DNA of 64,000 nt from an uncultured Flavobacteriales bacterium. GTDB lineage: Bacteria > Bacteroidota > Bacteroidia > Flavobacteriales_G > NORP312. The stretch lies in assembly GCA_905480125.1 (NCBI GenBank), contig CAJQPE010000076.1, positions 1-64,000 of the forward strand, written 5' to 3'. A program made the translations under genes and the position numbers. Below, in pieces: positions 19,734 to 30,659 of this stretch (positions within the stretch are counted from its first letter, which is position 1; the number at the start of each line of letters is the position of its first letter). The notes beneath the pieces are model-generated. The model had not been told where the DNA came from. It saw nothing but the letters and a program-made list of their open reading frames with translations, and searched no databases.

Positions 19734-21065
19734 TTATATGTCAGTATCACCTTCTGCCCTACCTAAGTAAGACATAACATTTCTAAAACCAATATATGCT
19801 TTAGCACTATCTTTGTATTCAAAAGTTCTAACACCACACTGCATATAATATCCAATGTCTTTCCAAGAGCCTCCGCGTATAGCTTTACGTTTTAAAACTG
19901 GAGGATCATCATTTGAAGCATGCCAATCTTCCCACCAATTTAAACCATAATCCATATTTAAATCATGGCCAAAATCGTAAGCAGATTCATCATAAGCATT
20001 ACTAGTCCACTCTGAAACATTTCCTGCCATATTGTATAACCCCCATTCATTAGGAGAGTATGAAAATACATGAACAGTATGGAAACCTCCATCATCAACG
20101 TAGTTTCCTCTTAAAGGTTTAAAATTAGCTAAGAAACAACCTCTACTGTTTCTTGTGTAAGGACTACCCCATGGATAAGCTGCAATGTGCAAACCACCCC
20201 TTGATGCATACTCCCACTCAGACTCTGTAGGCATTCTAAAATCTTGAACAAACGCTGATTGGTTTTGGCGTAAGTAACTATTATACAACTGTGTTCTCCA
20301 AATACCAAATGCCCTTGATTGCTCCCAATCAACACCAACAACAGGATATTGATCATAAGCCGGATGCCAAAAATACATGTTTGTCATTGGCTCATTAAAA
20401 GAATACGTAAAATCATGCACCCAACACAAGGTATCAGGATAAACATTAACTACATTTCTTTCAATAAACACAGAACGATCAGTTAATCCTCTTTGACGCA
20501 ACGGAGCCCCTTGAGCTCCCTTTCTTGCAGCATCTTTTATATCTATCCAATAATATTCGAAATTTAATTTACGAGTGTCAACTTCCCTTCTCCTGTAAAA
20601 TCTCTCGTGATCTGGAAGATAAATTTCGTCTTCCAATATTTCTCTAATCTCTGGATCCCACCAATCAATAGGTTCAAACCAGTTAATATTTGGCGGATCT
20701 ATCTCCTCTCCGTATATATTTTCAGGTATTAAATGCTCATCGTATTCTTCTCCTAAAATTCTGTGCACAATCGAATCTTTAACCCAATACACAAACTGAC
20801 GATACTCATTATTAGAAATCTCAGTTTGATCCATATAAAAGGCCTGAATTGAGACTGTCTTAGCTTTAGATGTGTGAGCATAAGGAACGTCTTGATCATT
20901 AGGTCCCATAATAAAACTTCCCATTGGTATGGATAACATCCCAAAAGGTGTTGGCTGGTACCAAATTTGTCTATCTTGAACTCCAGTCAGCTGACCACCA
21001 TCACCGTATTGGCATCCAGCAAGAACTGTTGATAATATCCCTATATATAAAAGTAACTTCTTCAT
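19734..21065 (-). CDS. gldK: gliding motility / type IX secretion lipoprotein GldK (SUMF1/FGE-like domain)
   Basis: Lipobox (TVLAGC); YMDQTEISNNEYRQFVYW, PVVGVDWEQSRAF, RMPTESEWEYASRGG, NMAGNVSEWTSNAYDE, RGGSWKDIGYY. Confidence 0.92.
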   Translation of the reverse strand: MKKLLLYIGILSTVLAGCQYGDGGQLTGVQDRQIWYQPTPFGMLSIPMGSFIMGPNDQDVPYAHTSKAKTVSIQAFYMDQTEISNNEYRQFVYWVKDSIVHRILGEEYDEHLIPENIYGEEIDPPNINWFEPIDWWDPEIREILEDEIYLPDHERFYRRREVDTRKLNFEYYWIDIKDAARKGAQGAPLRQRGLTDRSVFIERNVVNVYPDTLCWVHDFTYSFNEPMTNMYFWHPAYDQYPVVGVDWEQSRAFGIWRTQLYNSYLRQNQSAFVQDFRMPTESEWEYASRGGLHIAAYPWGSPYTRNSRGCFLANFKPLRGNYVDDGGFHTVHVFSYSPNEWGLYNMAGNVSEWTSNAYDESAYDFGHDLNMDYGLNWWEDWHASNDDPPVLKRKAIRGGSWKDIGYYMQCGVRTFEYKDSAKAYIGFRNVMSYLGRAEGDTDI

Positions 21066-21160
21066 AGCTGTTCCTTTTTTTTCTCCTTAATTAAATAAGA
21101 GTAGATTTCGATTTTTTTTCGTGTTAGGAAGGCTTTTAACGCTGGTTTGTTGATAAGGTT

Positions 21161-22102
21161 TCATTCTGCGTGCATAAATCTAGGATTTACATGCTTAGCG
21201 AGGTCTGCTGGGTTGTTTAAATTAAAGCAATACCCCAATAGGATCTCGTGTGAGCCACTGTTATAACTGCGTAATTGAGATGTGTTAATGTCATAAGCAT
21301 ACATTAGCCTAGCATTTCCAGGTCCCAGCGGCATTTTAATACCCCCCATTAACACAATCGCATCTTGATACCTATATGAAACGCCACCAACTATCATATT
21401 ATTGAGTTCAGCTAATAAATTAATATCAATTTGCGCAGAGGCAGCATCAGATTTAACCCATACATTTGGTTTTAACACAAGGTTAGCACCAATTATCTTT
21501 TCATAACCTGCGATTATATAATAGTGTCTTTTTACTTCGTAAACTACATCTAAATCTGCTTGATTCAAATGAGTGGAAGAAAAACCAACATATAACTGGT
21601 TTGGAATCTTGTAAAATACACCTAAATCAAAATCACCTTTAACGGATGTTACTGCGGTCACAGGAATTGTAGGATCATTTGCCGGGTCGTCAATCGCTTC
21701 ACCCGCGGAAAAAGCACCCAGCTTATAGCTAATTATGCCACCAGCAACTCCAATCCCAATAGTTCCAGGCCCTAATCCTTTTTGGTAAGCAACTGCCACT
21801 CTAGAGCCTAATGAAGTCGAACGACCTATCTGATCTTGGCTAACTGTTAAGCCTAATCCAATTGGAACACCAATTTGCGAAAGTGGCCCATGAACACTAA
21901 ATTGGTACGTAGCAGGACGACCATCGAATTGAACCCACTGATTTCTACCTAAAAGGTTAGCGCATACTGCATTATTACTTCCTGCAGCCCCCGGATTAGT
22001 AGCCACTCTGTTAAACGTATTTAATGACCACTGCGCATCTTGTTGCGCATATGCACCAGAGCTAAGCAATAAAATCGTAATTCCAAATAAAACTTTTTTC
22101 AT
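21161..22102 (-). CDS. PorP/SprF-family type IX secretion outer-membrane protein
   Basis: Signal peptide; QDAQWSLNTFNRVATNPGAAGSNNAVCANLLGRNQWVQFDGRPATYQFSVHGPL, typical PorP/SprF pattern; upstream of gldK. Confidence 0.88.
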   Translation of the reverse strand: MKKVLFGITILLLSSGAYAQQDAQWSLNTFNRVATNPGAAGSNNAVCANLLGRNQWVQFDGRPATYQFSVHGPLSQIGVPIGLGLTVSQDQIGRSTSLGSRVAVAYQKGLGPGTIGIGVAGGIISYKLGAFSAGEAIDDPANDPTIPVTAVTSVKGDFDLGVFYKIPNQLYVGFSSTHLNQADLDVVYEVKRHYYIIAGYEKIIGANLVLKPNVWVKSDAASAQIDINLLAELNNMIVGGVSYRYQDAIVLMGGIKMPLGPGNARLMYAYDINTSQLRSYNSGSHEILLGYCFNLNNPADLAKHVNPRFMHAE

Positions 22103-22261
22103 AATAAAATATAGTTTTCGACTATAACAAGTCGGCTAAAATACAGAAAAATAGCTGTATTAAAAATTATCTCCAACCGAATTGCAAATATACTATTGTA
22201 ATTTTAACTAAAAAAAGACGAATTGACATAGTACAACGACTTTATTCGGCTTTTGTTACAG

Positions 22262-23422
22262 CTAAATAAGCTTCTGATATGTTTTCCACCAGCTATCGGG
22301 CATTTCATCCGCCAAGGCTTTTTCATATTGAGAATATGAACAAGGCACCAAATGGTGTCTTTCGAATTGAATTCTTTTATTTGGTGGGTACGGAATATCC
22401 ATCCACCAACGGTCACTTTTTTTGCTTTTGTAAAACAAAAGCTCATACTTATTATCTTCTAGCATCACTCGATACTTCAGATATTCATCACTATTACGAA
22501 TAGGAAAATCATCTTTTCTTTGATAATATCCTTCTATAACGCACCATATCATCTGAGCTATGAGATGTGCTGTTTGGCCTCGATTATCAAAAGCTGGATT
22601 ATAATTATAAAACCCGATTGAACTTAATTTATCAGAAATTCCAGCATAACGAGCCATTTGGCAGGCTTCCTGAGCGTTGAAACCATTTGGAGATGTCTGT
22701 TTGCAACCAGGGGCATCTGCCATTCGAATTGAAGATACATCGAAACTCAAAATATCCGCATTTCTGATAATTGGTTCTGACTCATGAACATTGCCCGATA
22801 TTTCTCCCAAACGAAATGCATCAAAAAATAATTTTGACATTAGCTCTATTGATTCTTGATTAACAAAATAAGTTTGGTATCCCAAATTACTGAAGTTGAA
22901 TAAAAAATTAGGTTGATGCAGAATTATTTTGCTTAAATAGGTCGTGTCACTAATCCCAGATTCAGAACTTCCTAGATCGAGTTGATTATCAATAGAGACT
23001 AGATTAACCGTCTGCTCCATTTTTTGATAGGCAGCATAGTTTGCAAATGTTAAATCTTGACTGCCTCCAATAATAATGGGTAGTATTTTTCTTTTTATTA
23101 ATGTTTCAACTGTGCAAGTAAGAGCATAATAGGTGTCTTTAATTGTCTCTCCTGACTTTATATTTCCCAAATCAACAACTCTTGGAGAAAATCCTCCTAC
23201 ATTCAGTTTGTAAAGAAACCTGCGGACTTCATCAGGTCCTTCAGAACAACCTTCATTATCATTAGCTGCCCGTTCTTCTTCAACTCCAATTATGGCGATA
23301 TCTATATCTTCTAAATCAGGAAAACTTGTCTCCAAAGCATGGATATCAAACGTTTTTTGAAACGAGTGTTTGTCAGATTCAAAACCAGCATCTACTGGTT
23401 TAAAAAAAATGGATAAATCCAT
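22262..23422 (-). CDS. arginase/agmatinase/formimidoylglutamase-fold protein with substituted metal-binding motifs
   Basis: Ureohydrolase architecture (IAIIGVEEERAANDNEGCSEGPDEVRRFLY; LPIIIGGSQDLTFANY; LVSIDNQLDLGSS; ILSFDVSSIRMADAP); canonical GG[GDS]H, DAHxD and SFDxDxxDP motifs altered. Confidence 0.75.
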   Translation of the reverse strand: MDLSIFFKPVDAGFESDKHSFQKTFDIHALETSFPDLEDIDIAIIGVEEERAANDNEGCSEGPDEVRRFLYKLNVGGFSPRVVDLGNIKSGETIKDTYYALTCTVETLIKRKILPIIIGGSQDLTFANYAAYQKMEQTVNLVSIDNQLDLGSSESGISDTTYLSKIILHQPNFLFNFSNLGYQTYFVNQESIELMSKLFFDAFRLGEISGNVHESEPIIRNADILSFDVSSIRMADAPGCKQTSPNGFNAQEACQMARYAGISDKLSSIGFYNYNPAFDNRGQTAHLIAQMIWCVIEGYYQRKDDFPIRNSDEYLKYRVMLEDNKYELLFYKSKKSDRWWMDIPYPPNKRIQFERHHLVPCSYSQYEKALADEMPDSWWKTYQKLI

Positions 23423-23425
23423 AAA

Positions 23426-25912
23426 CTACTTTTTCTTTTTTGCTTTTGGTTTAGGTTTTTTCTTTGGCGATCTTTCATCAATTATTTTCTCAACATCAGC
23501 AAGAGTCATCTCCTCAACATTAGTTCCCTTAGGTAATTCAATTTTAACTTTCCCTTTTATAATGTTGAATCTTCCCCAGCGCGCTTTTTGAAGTGAAATC
23601 CCCTTTTCGTCCCATCGATGTATGTATTTATCAATCTCCTTTTGTTTCTTGATTTCAATTAACTCAAAAATATCATCATTAGATAAGTTGTCGAAATCGT
23701 ATTTTTTGCTAACATTTATAAACATTGAGTTCCACTTAATAAATGGGCCAAATCGGCCTGTTCCTTTTTGAACAGGCAAACCTTCGTATTCAGCAATTGG
23801 AGCATCTGCTTTTTGCTTTTCTCTTATTAAATCGATTGAACGTTCAATATCTATTGAGGAAATGTCCTCTTCGCGCGGAATAGAAACAAACATTTCCTTA
23901 AATTTCACATAAGGTCCGAATCTCCCTTGCGCAACTACAACTTCTTCACCTTCATATTGCCCAACGGTTTTTGGGAAATCAAATAACTTCATTGCTTCTG
24001 CGAAAGTTACAGAACCCAAGGTCATTCCGTTCTGAAGCCCAGCAAAACGAGGCTTAACATCACCTTCTCCATCTCCAATTTGAATCATTGCACCAAACCT
24101 TCCTATTCTTGCGACAACTGATTCACCTGTTTTTGGATCTTTACCTAAAACTCTTTCACCTTTCGCTCTCTCTGCATTTTCAAGTGTATGCTCAACTTTT
24201 TCGTGAAATGGAGAATAGAAATTTTTAATCATGTGACTCCAAGACTTTGTGCCCTCAGCAATTTCATCGAACTGTTTCTCTACACTTGCAGTGAAACTTA
24301 AATCCATAATTTTTGAAAAATTTTCAACCAAGAAGTCATTAACTACGATCCCAATATCGGTAGGATACAACTTTCCCTTTTCGTGTCCTGTAATTTCAGT
24401 TTTTGTTAAAACAGATACTTTACCATTTTGTAAATCAAGTGATTGATAGTTACGCTTCTTTCCTTCGCGTTCCTCTTTAACAACATAGCCTCTCTTTTGC
24501 ACCGTTGAAATTGTTGGTGCGTATGTTGAAGGTCTTCCGATACCATTTTCCTCTAGCTGCTTTACTAATGTTGCTTCCGAAAATCTTGCTGGGTGATGAG
24601 TAAAGCGCTCTGTTGCCTTAATCTTGTTGTAATCTAAAATTTCTCCTAATGCAATTGGTGGAATAATTCCACTATCTTTTTCTGAATTATCATCATCTCT
24701 AGATTCTAAATAAACTTTTAGAAAACCATCAAATTTTATTACTTCTCCTTTTGCCACAAAAGTTTCAGACCGACTAGAAACATCCACTTTTACTGTTGTT
24801 TTTTCTAATTGGGCATCAGCCATTTGAGAAGAGATAGTTCGTTTCCAAATTAAATCATACAAACGTTTTTGATCGCTATCGATTCCAGCCTCATGAACGT
24901 TAATGTATGTTGGACGAATGGCCTCGTGAGCTTCTTGCGCTCCTTTCGCCTTCGTTACATACTGTTTCGGGTTTGCGTACTCCGACCCATATGACTTGAT
25001 GATCTCATCTTTTGCCGCACCCAAGGCTTGTTTTGATAAACTAACTGAATCAGTTCTCATATATGTTATATTCCCCGACTCATAAAGTCGTTGTGCAACC
25101 GTCATTGTTCTAGAAACAGAATAACCAAGCTTCCTACTAGCCTCTTGCTGAAGAGTTGATGTTGTAAAAGGAGCTGTTGGAGATCTTTTTCCTGGCTTGA
25201 CCTGAACATCCGAAACATGAAATTGCGACGCCCCACAATTTTCTAAAAACTCGTATGCTTCTTTCTCTGTTTTAAACTTTTTATCCAATTCTGCTCGAAG
25301 AACTTTGTTTCCTGCAACAGAAAAATCAGCAATAACTTTATAACTAGATTGAGATTTAAAATTTTCAATCGCTCGTTCTCTCTCCACTATTATTCTTACC
25401 GCAACAGATTGAACGCGTCCAGCGGATAATGAAGGCTTTACCTTTCTCCATAGAACCGGAGACAATTCAAACCCAACTAATCTATCTAAAATTCTGCGAG
25501 CTTGCTGGGCATCAACCAAATTATTGTCAATTTGACGAGGGTTTGCAACTGCATCTAATATTGCTATTTTCGTTATTTCATTAAAAACGATTCTTTTTGT
25601 CTCCTTTTTATCTAAATCTAGAACTTCATGCAAATGCCAAGAAATAGCCTCTCCTTCTCGGTCCTCATCAGTTGCTAACCAAACCGTTTTTGCGGCCTTT
25701 GCACTTTTTCTTAAATCCGCTACGACTGATTTTTTATCCGGAGAAATTTCGTAAGATGGGATAAAATCATTTTCTACATCAATCCCTAAACCTTTCTTTT
25801 TCAAATCCCGCACGTGACCGAAACTTGATTTAACCTGAAAATCTTCTCCTAAAAAGCCTTCAATTGTCTTTGCTTTCGCAGGAGACTCAACAATTACTAA
25901 GTTTTTTGCCAT
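23426..25912 (-). CDS. topA: DNA topoisomerase I
   Basis: MAKNLVIVESPAKAKTIEGFLG, LATDEDREGEAISWHL, SAGRVQSVAVRIIVERE, TYMRTDSVSLS, EEAHEAIRPT-type region; start MAKNLV (25912) preferred over listed 25981. Confidence 0.95.
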   Translation of the reverse strand: MAKNLVIVESPAKAKTIEGFLGEDFQVKSSFGHVRDLKKKGLGIDVENDFIPSYEISPDKKSVVADLRKSAKAAKTVWLATDEDREGEAISWHLHEVLDLDKKETKRIVFNEITKIAILDAVANPRQIDNNLVDAQQARRILDRLVGFELSPVLWRKVKPSLSAGRVQSVAVRIIVERERAIENFKSQSSYKVIADFSVAGNKVLRAELDKKFKTEKEAYEFLENCGASQFHVSDVQVKPGKRSPTAPFTTSTLQQEASRKLGYSVSRTMTVAQRLYESGNITYMRTDSVSLSKQALGAAKDEIIKSYGSEYANPKQYVTKAKGAQEAHEAIRPTYINVHEAGIDSDQKRLYDLIWKRTISSQMADAQLEKTTVKVDVSSRSETFVAKGEVIKFDGFLKVYLESRDDDNSEKDSGIIPPIALGEILDYNKIKATERFTHHPARFSEATLVKQLEENGIGRPSTYAPTISTVQKRGYVVKEEREGKKRNYQSLDLQNGKVSVLTKTEITGHEKGKLYPTDIGIVVNDFLVENFSKIMDLSFTASVEKQFDEIAEGTKSWSHMIKNFYSPFHEKVEHTLENAERAKGERVLGKDPKTGESVVARIGRFGAMIQIGDGEGDVKPRFAGLQNGMTLGSVTFAEAMKLFDFPKTVGQYEGEEVVVAQGRFGPYVKFKEMFVSIPREEDISSIDIERSIDLIREKQKADAPIAEYEGLPVQKGTGRFGPFIKWNSMFINVSKKYDFDNLSNDDIFELIEIKKQKEIDKYIHRWDEKGISLQKARWGRFNIIKGKVKIELPKGTNVEEMTLADVEKIIDERSPKKKPKPKAKKKK

Positions 25913-26077
25913 GGCACTAGAAAATTTAAATGAACACTTAAAATTTATGCAAATTAAATGAATTACATTTTGTTTTTCCAAATCGAATTTCGAGTTCGTT
26001 TTATATAATACTATGTATTATGTTTTGATAAAAAAAATTAGTGGACCAAATTTAACACGTGGATAGCCGAATGACAT

Positions 26078-26108
26078 TTTGGCACTAAACCCAGTTTTGT
26101 TACTTTTG
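26078..26108 (+). promoter_or_regulatory. Bacteroidota-type promoter for miaB (TTTG-N19-TACTTTTG)
   Basis: TTTG at 26078-26081, 19-nt spacer, TACTTTTG at 26101-26108, 13 nt before ATG at 26122. Confidence 0.65.
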
Positions 26109-26121
26109 CAGCCACTTATAA

Positions 26122-27561
26122 ATGCAAATGGATACGGAAAAAAAAATAATAGATGAACATTCTCAGGGGAACTCAACATTGATTGAAAGTCCAATTTTGC
26201 AAAACGGAAGAAAACTTTATATCGAGAGCTATGGCTGTCAAATGAATTTTTCAGATAGCGAGATCGTTGCATCTGTAATGGCTAAGGAAGGATACGCCAC
26301 AACAAATGACCAATATGAAGCAGATGTTGTTTTGTTAAATACCTGTTCGATAAGAGATAAGGCCGAACAAACTGTCAGATCTCGATTAAGGGATTTCAAA
26401 AAGAAAAAGAAAGAAAAACCAAATCTAGTCATTGGAGTTCTTGGATGTATGGCTGAACGTTTAAAAACTCAATTACTTGACGAGGAAAAGCTAGTTGACA
26501 TTGTTGCAGGGCCTGATTCTTATAGGGACTTACCTAATCTAGTGAGCGAAGTTGACGGAGGACAAAAAGCAGTTAATGTTCTTCTTAGCCGAGAAGAAAC
26601 TTATGCAGAAATTAGCCCCGTAAGATTAAATAGTAATGGCATCACAGCTTTTATCTCAATTATGAGAGGCTGTGACAACATGTGTGCATTTTGTGTAGTG
26701 CCTTTTACAAGGGGGCGTGAAAGAAGTAGAAATCCCAAATCTATTGTAAAAGAAGCACAAGAATTAGTTGCCCAAGGCTATAAAGAAGTAACCCTTCTTG
26801 GGCAAAATGTTGATTCTTATCGTTGGAACATTAATAATAAAGGTGAAATAAAAGACGTATCAAAACCTACAACCAATTTCTCGCAATTGATGGAAATGGT
26901 GGCTCTAGTTAGTCCTAATTTACGCATTCGTTTTTCAACTTCTCACCCGAAAGACATGACCGATGATGTTTTGCGTGTTATCTCGAAGTATGAAAACATC
27001 TGTAATTATATACACCTTCCTGTTCAAAGTGGCAGTAGCGAAGTTCTAAAACGAATGAATCGAGGTTATACTCGTGAATGGTATTTAAATCGAATTAAAG
27101 CAATACGAGAAATTATTCCAGGCTGTGCAATTTCTACAGATATCATTGCTGGATTTTGTGGAGAAACTGAGGAAGAACACAACGAAACTCTTTCACTTAT
27201 GGAAGAAGTTCAATATGATTATGCCTTTAATTTCTTTTATTCTGAGCGTCCTAAAACATTAGCAGAAAGAAAATTTGAAGACGATGTAACACAAGAAGTA
27301 AAAAAAAGAAGATTGGCGGAAATAATTGTCGTTCAAAGAAAAAGTGCGGGAAAAATAAACGAAACTACACTCGGAAAGACCTATAAGGTGTTGGTCGAAG
27401 GATTCTCTAAAAAATCGAAGGAATATCTTTTCGGTCGAAACTCGCAGAACGCAGCGATAGTTTTTCCAAAAGAAAATTATAAATCAGGACAATATGTTAA
27501 CGTGAAGGTGGATAATTGCACAACGGCAACCCTTCTTGGAACCGCTTTAAATTTAGCCTAA
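26122..27561 (+). CDS. miaB: tRNA-2-methylthio-N6-dimethylallyladenosine synthase
   Basis: [55 protein letters not shown] (radical SAM), TRAM domain at C-terminus. Confidence 0.95.
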   Translation: MQMDTEKKIIDEHSQGNSTLIESPILQNGRKLYIESYGCQMNFSDSEIVASVMAKEGYATTNDQYEADVVLLNTCSIRDKAEQTVRSRLRDFKKKKKEKPNLVIGVLGCMAERLKTQLLDEEKLVDIVAGPDSYRDLPNLVSEVDGGQKAVNVLLSREETYAEISPVRLNSNGITAFISIMRGCDNMCAFCVVPFTRGRERSRNPKSIVKEAQELVAQGYKEVTLLGQNVDSYRWNINNKGEIKDVSKPTTNFSQLMEMVALVSPNLRIRFSTSHPKDMTDDVLRVISKYENICNYIHLPVQSGSSEVLKRMNRGYTREWYLNRIKAIREIIPGCAISTDIIAGFCGETEEEHNETLSLMEEVQYDYAFNFFYSERPKTLAERKFEDDVTQEVKKRRLAEIIVVQRKSAGKINETTLGKTYKVLVEGFSKKSKEYLFGRNSQNAAIVFPKENYKSGQYVNVKVDNCTTATLLGTALNLA

Positions 27562-27563
27562 TA

Positions 27564-28826
27564 ATGATGGATGTTCAAAAAGCAAAACAAAGGTTTGGTA
27601 TTATTGGATCATCTCCTAGTTTAAACAGAGCTATTGAAACCGCAATGCAAGTAGCACCTACTGATTTATCTGTTCTTATAACTGGGGAAAGTGGCACAGG
27701 AAAAGAAGCTATGCCGCAAATAATTCACCAATTTAGTGTTCGTAAACATGGGCCATATATCGCGGTTAATTGCGGGGCAATACCTGACGGGACAATTGAT
27801 TCAGAACTATTTGGTCACGAAAAAGGATCATTTACGGGTGCTTCAGGAGAAAGAAAAGGATATTTTGAAGTTGCTAACGGAGGAACCATTTTCTTAGATG
27901 AGGTTGCTGAATTACCAATGCAAACACAAGTGCGATTGCTTAGAGTACTAGAAACAGGGGAATTCATGAAAGTAGGCTCGTCTAAAGTTCAGAAAACTGA
28001 TGTTAGAATCGTTGCCGCTACGAACGTTAATGTTACGCAAGCAATATCGAAAAATAAATTTCGAGAAGATCTATTTTACAGATTAAACACTGTTCCTATT
28101 CAGATACCTGCCTTGCGTGAACGGAAAGCAGATATTTATCTTCTTTTTAGGAAATTCGCTTCTGACTTTGCAGAAAAATATAGAATGCCGTCTATACGTC
28201 TTGATGAAGCGGCACAGCATGTTTTATCAAGCCATAGGTGGCCTGGAAACATACGTCAATTAAAAAATATTACAGAGCAAATTTCAATTATTGAGCAGGA
28301 TAGAAATGTTTCAAGTGATGTACTAATAAAGTATCTGCCGACTTATAATGAAAATAAACTCCCCGTTCTTTTTAGTGAAACCAATGAAGAATCAAACGTT
28401 ACCGATAGAGAGCTGCTTTACAAAGTTCTTTTTGATATGAAGAAAGACATGACTGATTTGAAAAAATTAGTTGCTGAAGTTATTAAGAATGGCGGTGAAA
28501 TTGATCTAGGAGGTGACAATGCTCGCATTGTTCAGAAATTGTATGATGATGAACCTCTTTCAGTTGCTCATGACACCACCTTGCATATACCAACAAGCCC
28601 TCCGTCAGATGGGGAAACAGTTGTAATGCCTTCCTCATACGGAAACGCAGATTACCATCAGCCTACTGAAATAATTGAAGAGTCACTTTCGTTAGAAGAC
28701 CAAGAAATTGAATTAATAAAAAAGGCGTTAGAAAAATACAGAGGTAAACGAAAATATGCAGCTAAAGAACTAGGAATTTCGGAACGAACATTGTACCGGA
28801 AAATCAAAGAATATAACCTAAGTTGA
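27564..28826 (+). CDS. sigma-54-dependent transcriptional activator (AAA+ and Fis-type HTH, no receiver domain)
   Basis: [73 protein letters not shown]-terminal [21 protein letters not shown]; start at ATG 27564 just after miaB stop. Confidence 0.9.
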   Translation: MMDVQKAKQRFGIIGSSPSLNRAIETAMQVAPTDLSVLITGESGTGKEAMPQIIHQFSVRKHGPYIAVNCGAIPDGTIDSELFGHEKGSFTGASGERKGYFEVANGGTIFLDEVAELPMQTQVRLLRVLETGEFMKVGSSKVQKTDVRIVAATNVNVTQAISKNKFREDLFYRLNTVPIQIPALRERKADIYLLFRKFASDFAEKYRMPSIRLDEAAQHVLSSHRWPGNIRQLKNITEQISIIEQDRNVSSDVLIKYLPTYNENKLPVLFSETNEESNVTDRELLYKVLFDMKKDMTDLKKLVAEVIKNGGEIDLGGDNARIVQKLYDDEPLSVAHDTTLHIPTSPPSDGETVVMPSSYGNADYHQPTEIIEESLSLEDQEIELIKKALEKYRGKRKYAAKELGISERTLYRKIKEYNLS

Positions 28827-29335
28827 TTCGCTTCGCTAAAATATTATTTATTCTAATAACTTTATTTATTTTAAGTGGCTGTGCTGGTGGCAGATACTCT
28901 TTCACGCAAGGTATACCAGACCCAAATATAAATACCGTTTCTATTCAATATTTCACAAATCAAGCGCCCTTGGCTAAGCCTACATTGAGTAATTCATTTA
29001 CTGAATCGTTAAAAGATTTGTTCCAAACACAAACTAAATTAGCTCTAGTTAGTAAATACGGTGATTTACAATTTGAAGGTTATGTTTCAGGATATAGAAC
29101 AGCACCGGTTGCTATTACAGGAAATGAAACTGCAGCTAAAAACAGATTAACAATTTCCGTTAAAGTGAAGTTTGTAAATACGCAACAACCAGAGAAAAAT
29201 TATGAGCAAAGTTTTTCACGTTATTCGGAATACAATAGTAATTTAGATTTAACAGCTGTGGAAGATGAGTTGATTGTCGAAATTAATGACCAACTCGTTC
29301 AAGATATTTTTAACAAAGCTATGAGTAATTGGTAA
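28823..29335 (+). CDS. lptE: LptE-like LPS-assembly lipoprotein
   Basis: Lipobox (FILSGC); [49 protein letters not shown], typical Bacteroidota LptE pattern. Confidence 0.78.
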   Translation: MIRFAKILFILITLFILSGCAGGRYSFTQGIPDPNINTVSIQYFTNQAPLAKPTLSNSFTESLKDLFQTQTKLALVSKYGDLQFEGYVSGYRTAPVAITGNETAAKNRLTISVKVKFVNTQQPEKNYEQSFSRYSEYNSNLDLTAVEDELIVEINDQLVQDIFNKAMSNW

Positions 29336-30147
29336 ACGTGAATAAATCTTCCTTTTATTACTCCTTAGAAAATCTGAACAAGATTGGCGACATCGAAAGT
29401 ATCGTTAGTGAGTTTCCCTATTTTCAAACGGCACGATTGTTATTGTTAAAAAAAAAGTGCAATTCGGAGGATATTCATTTCTCTCAAGAGCTAAAAAAAA
29501 CGGCTATTTATGCAGGAAATCGAAAAATTCTTTATTATCTAATTCTCTACAAAGCATTTACCGAAAAATTAGTAGAAATAGATAAATCTATTTCTGATGA
29601 AGATAAAGTATCCGAAAATATACTCAAGCCTGACAAGAAAAATGAAGATTCTTCAAATGAACAACCATCCAAATCAAATTTAGATAAACAAATTATTGAA
29701 CAAGCTGTCGCTTATTCAATCGAAAAAGATGTTCTAGAAATTAGTGAGAAAGAAACTATTTCTAAGGATTCTTTAGCACTGCCCGAAATCGTTGAAATTG
29801 ACATCTCAAACCTTTCTTTTACCGAATGGTTAAGATACAGTTCAGAAAATGATGAAAAAATCGTTAAGCAGAAGTCAATTGAAACTTTAATTGAAAATTT
29901 TATTGAAAACGAGCCTAAGGTTAATACCTCCAAAACGAAATTCTTCTCTCCCTCAGAATTAGCAAGGCAGAGCATACAAGACAACGAAGATTTTATTACT
30001 GAAACTTTAGCGAAAATATACGTTGCTCAGGGCAACTACGCTAAGGCAATTAAAGCTTTTGAACGATTAAGCTTGAATTATCCCGAAAAAAGCATTTATT
30101 TTGCCGACCAAATTAAATCCGTAGAGGATCTTATTAAAGAAAAGTAA
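29329..30147 (+). CDS. conserved hypothetical protein with C-terminal TPR-like motif
   Basis: Acidic middle; C-terminus [44 protein letters not shown]; start may be GTG 29338; sits between lptE and secG. Confidence 0.6.
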   Translation: MVNVNKSSFYYSLENLNKIGDIESIVSEFPYFQTARLLLLKKKCNSEDIHFSQELKKTAIYAGNRKILYYLILYKAFTEKLVEIDKSISDEDKVSENILKPDKKNEDSSNEQPSKSNLDKQIIEQAVAYSIEKDVLEISEKETISKDSLALPEIVEIDISNLSFTEWLRYSSENDEKIVKQKSIETLIENFIENEPKVNTSKTKFFSPSELARQSIQDNEDFITETLAKIYVAQGNYAKAIKAFERLSLNYPEKSIYFADQIKSVEDLIKEK

Positions 30148-30149
30148 TC

Positions 30150-30476
30150 ATGATTTTAATTAGCGTATTAATAACAATAGTTTGCTTACTCCTTATAGGG
30201 GTAGTGTTAATTCAGAATTCTAAGGGTGGCGGTTTATCTTCGTCATTTGGTCAAGGAAACCAAGTAATGGGTGTAAGAAAAACTACCGATTTTCTTGAAA
30301 AAGCAACCTGGGGATTGGCAATTGGTTTATTGGTCCTATGCTTAGCTTCTGCTGCTACAATTGGCGGTATAGGTGAAACAGAAATAAAACAAAGTAAAAT
30401 TCAAAATCAAATTAACAACGTACAACTTCCTCAACAGGAAACTCAGCAGCAACCTGTTTCAGCTCCAACGGAATAG
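30150..30476 (+). CDS. secG: preprotein translocase subunit SecG
   Basis: LIGVVLIQNSKGGGLSSSFGQGNQVMGVRKTTDFLEKATW. Confidence 0.9.
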   Translation: MILISVLITIVCLLLIGVVLIQNSKGGGLSSSFGQGNQVMGVRKTTDFLEKATWGLAIGLLVLCLASAATIGGIGETEIKQSKIQNQINNVQLPQQETQQQPVSAPTE

Positions 30477-30500
30477 CACTTTAGATAAAAAAGCTTTTAG

Positions 30501-30534
30501 AATGTCAGTTTGTCTATCTTACTGACATTTTTTT
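30501..30534 (+). terminator. intrinsic terminator after secG
   Basis: AATGTCAGT (30501-30509) / ACTGACATT (30521-30529) hairpin then T-run. Confidence 0.85.
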
Positions 30535-30659
30535 ATTCAAAACATTCCTAAACTGCAATATTGTCGCTGAATAAGCTACAATAATGTAATGGCATAGAAT
30601 ATGTAATTCCATTCGTAACAACAATTAGAATTATAACTTAATTACATAAATACAAAAAC

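Noticed and set aside
22110-22130. Hairpin TATAGT-TTTCG-ACTATA upstream of the PorP/SprF-like gene as a riboswitch or leader element
   Set aside because: Only a 6-bp AT-rich stem; expected by chance in this composition.
26018-26272. 84-aa minus ORF across the topA-miaB gap
   Set aside because: Overlaps the miaB promoter and coding start; the consensus promoter and MiaB assignment explain the region better.
30540-30659. CIRCE-type heat-shock operator upstream of groES
   Set aside because: No TTAGCACTC-N9-GAGTGCTAA-like inverted repeat found in the 120-bp leader.
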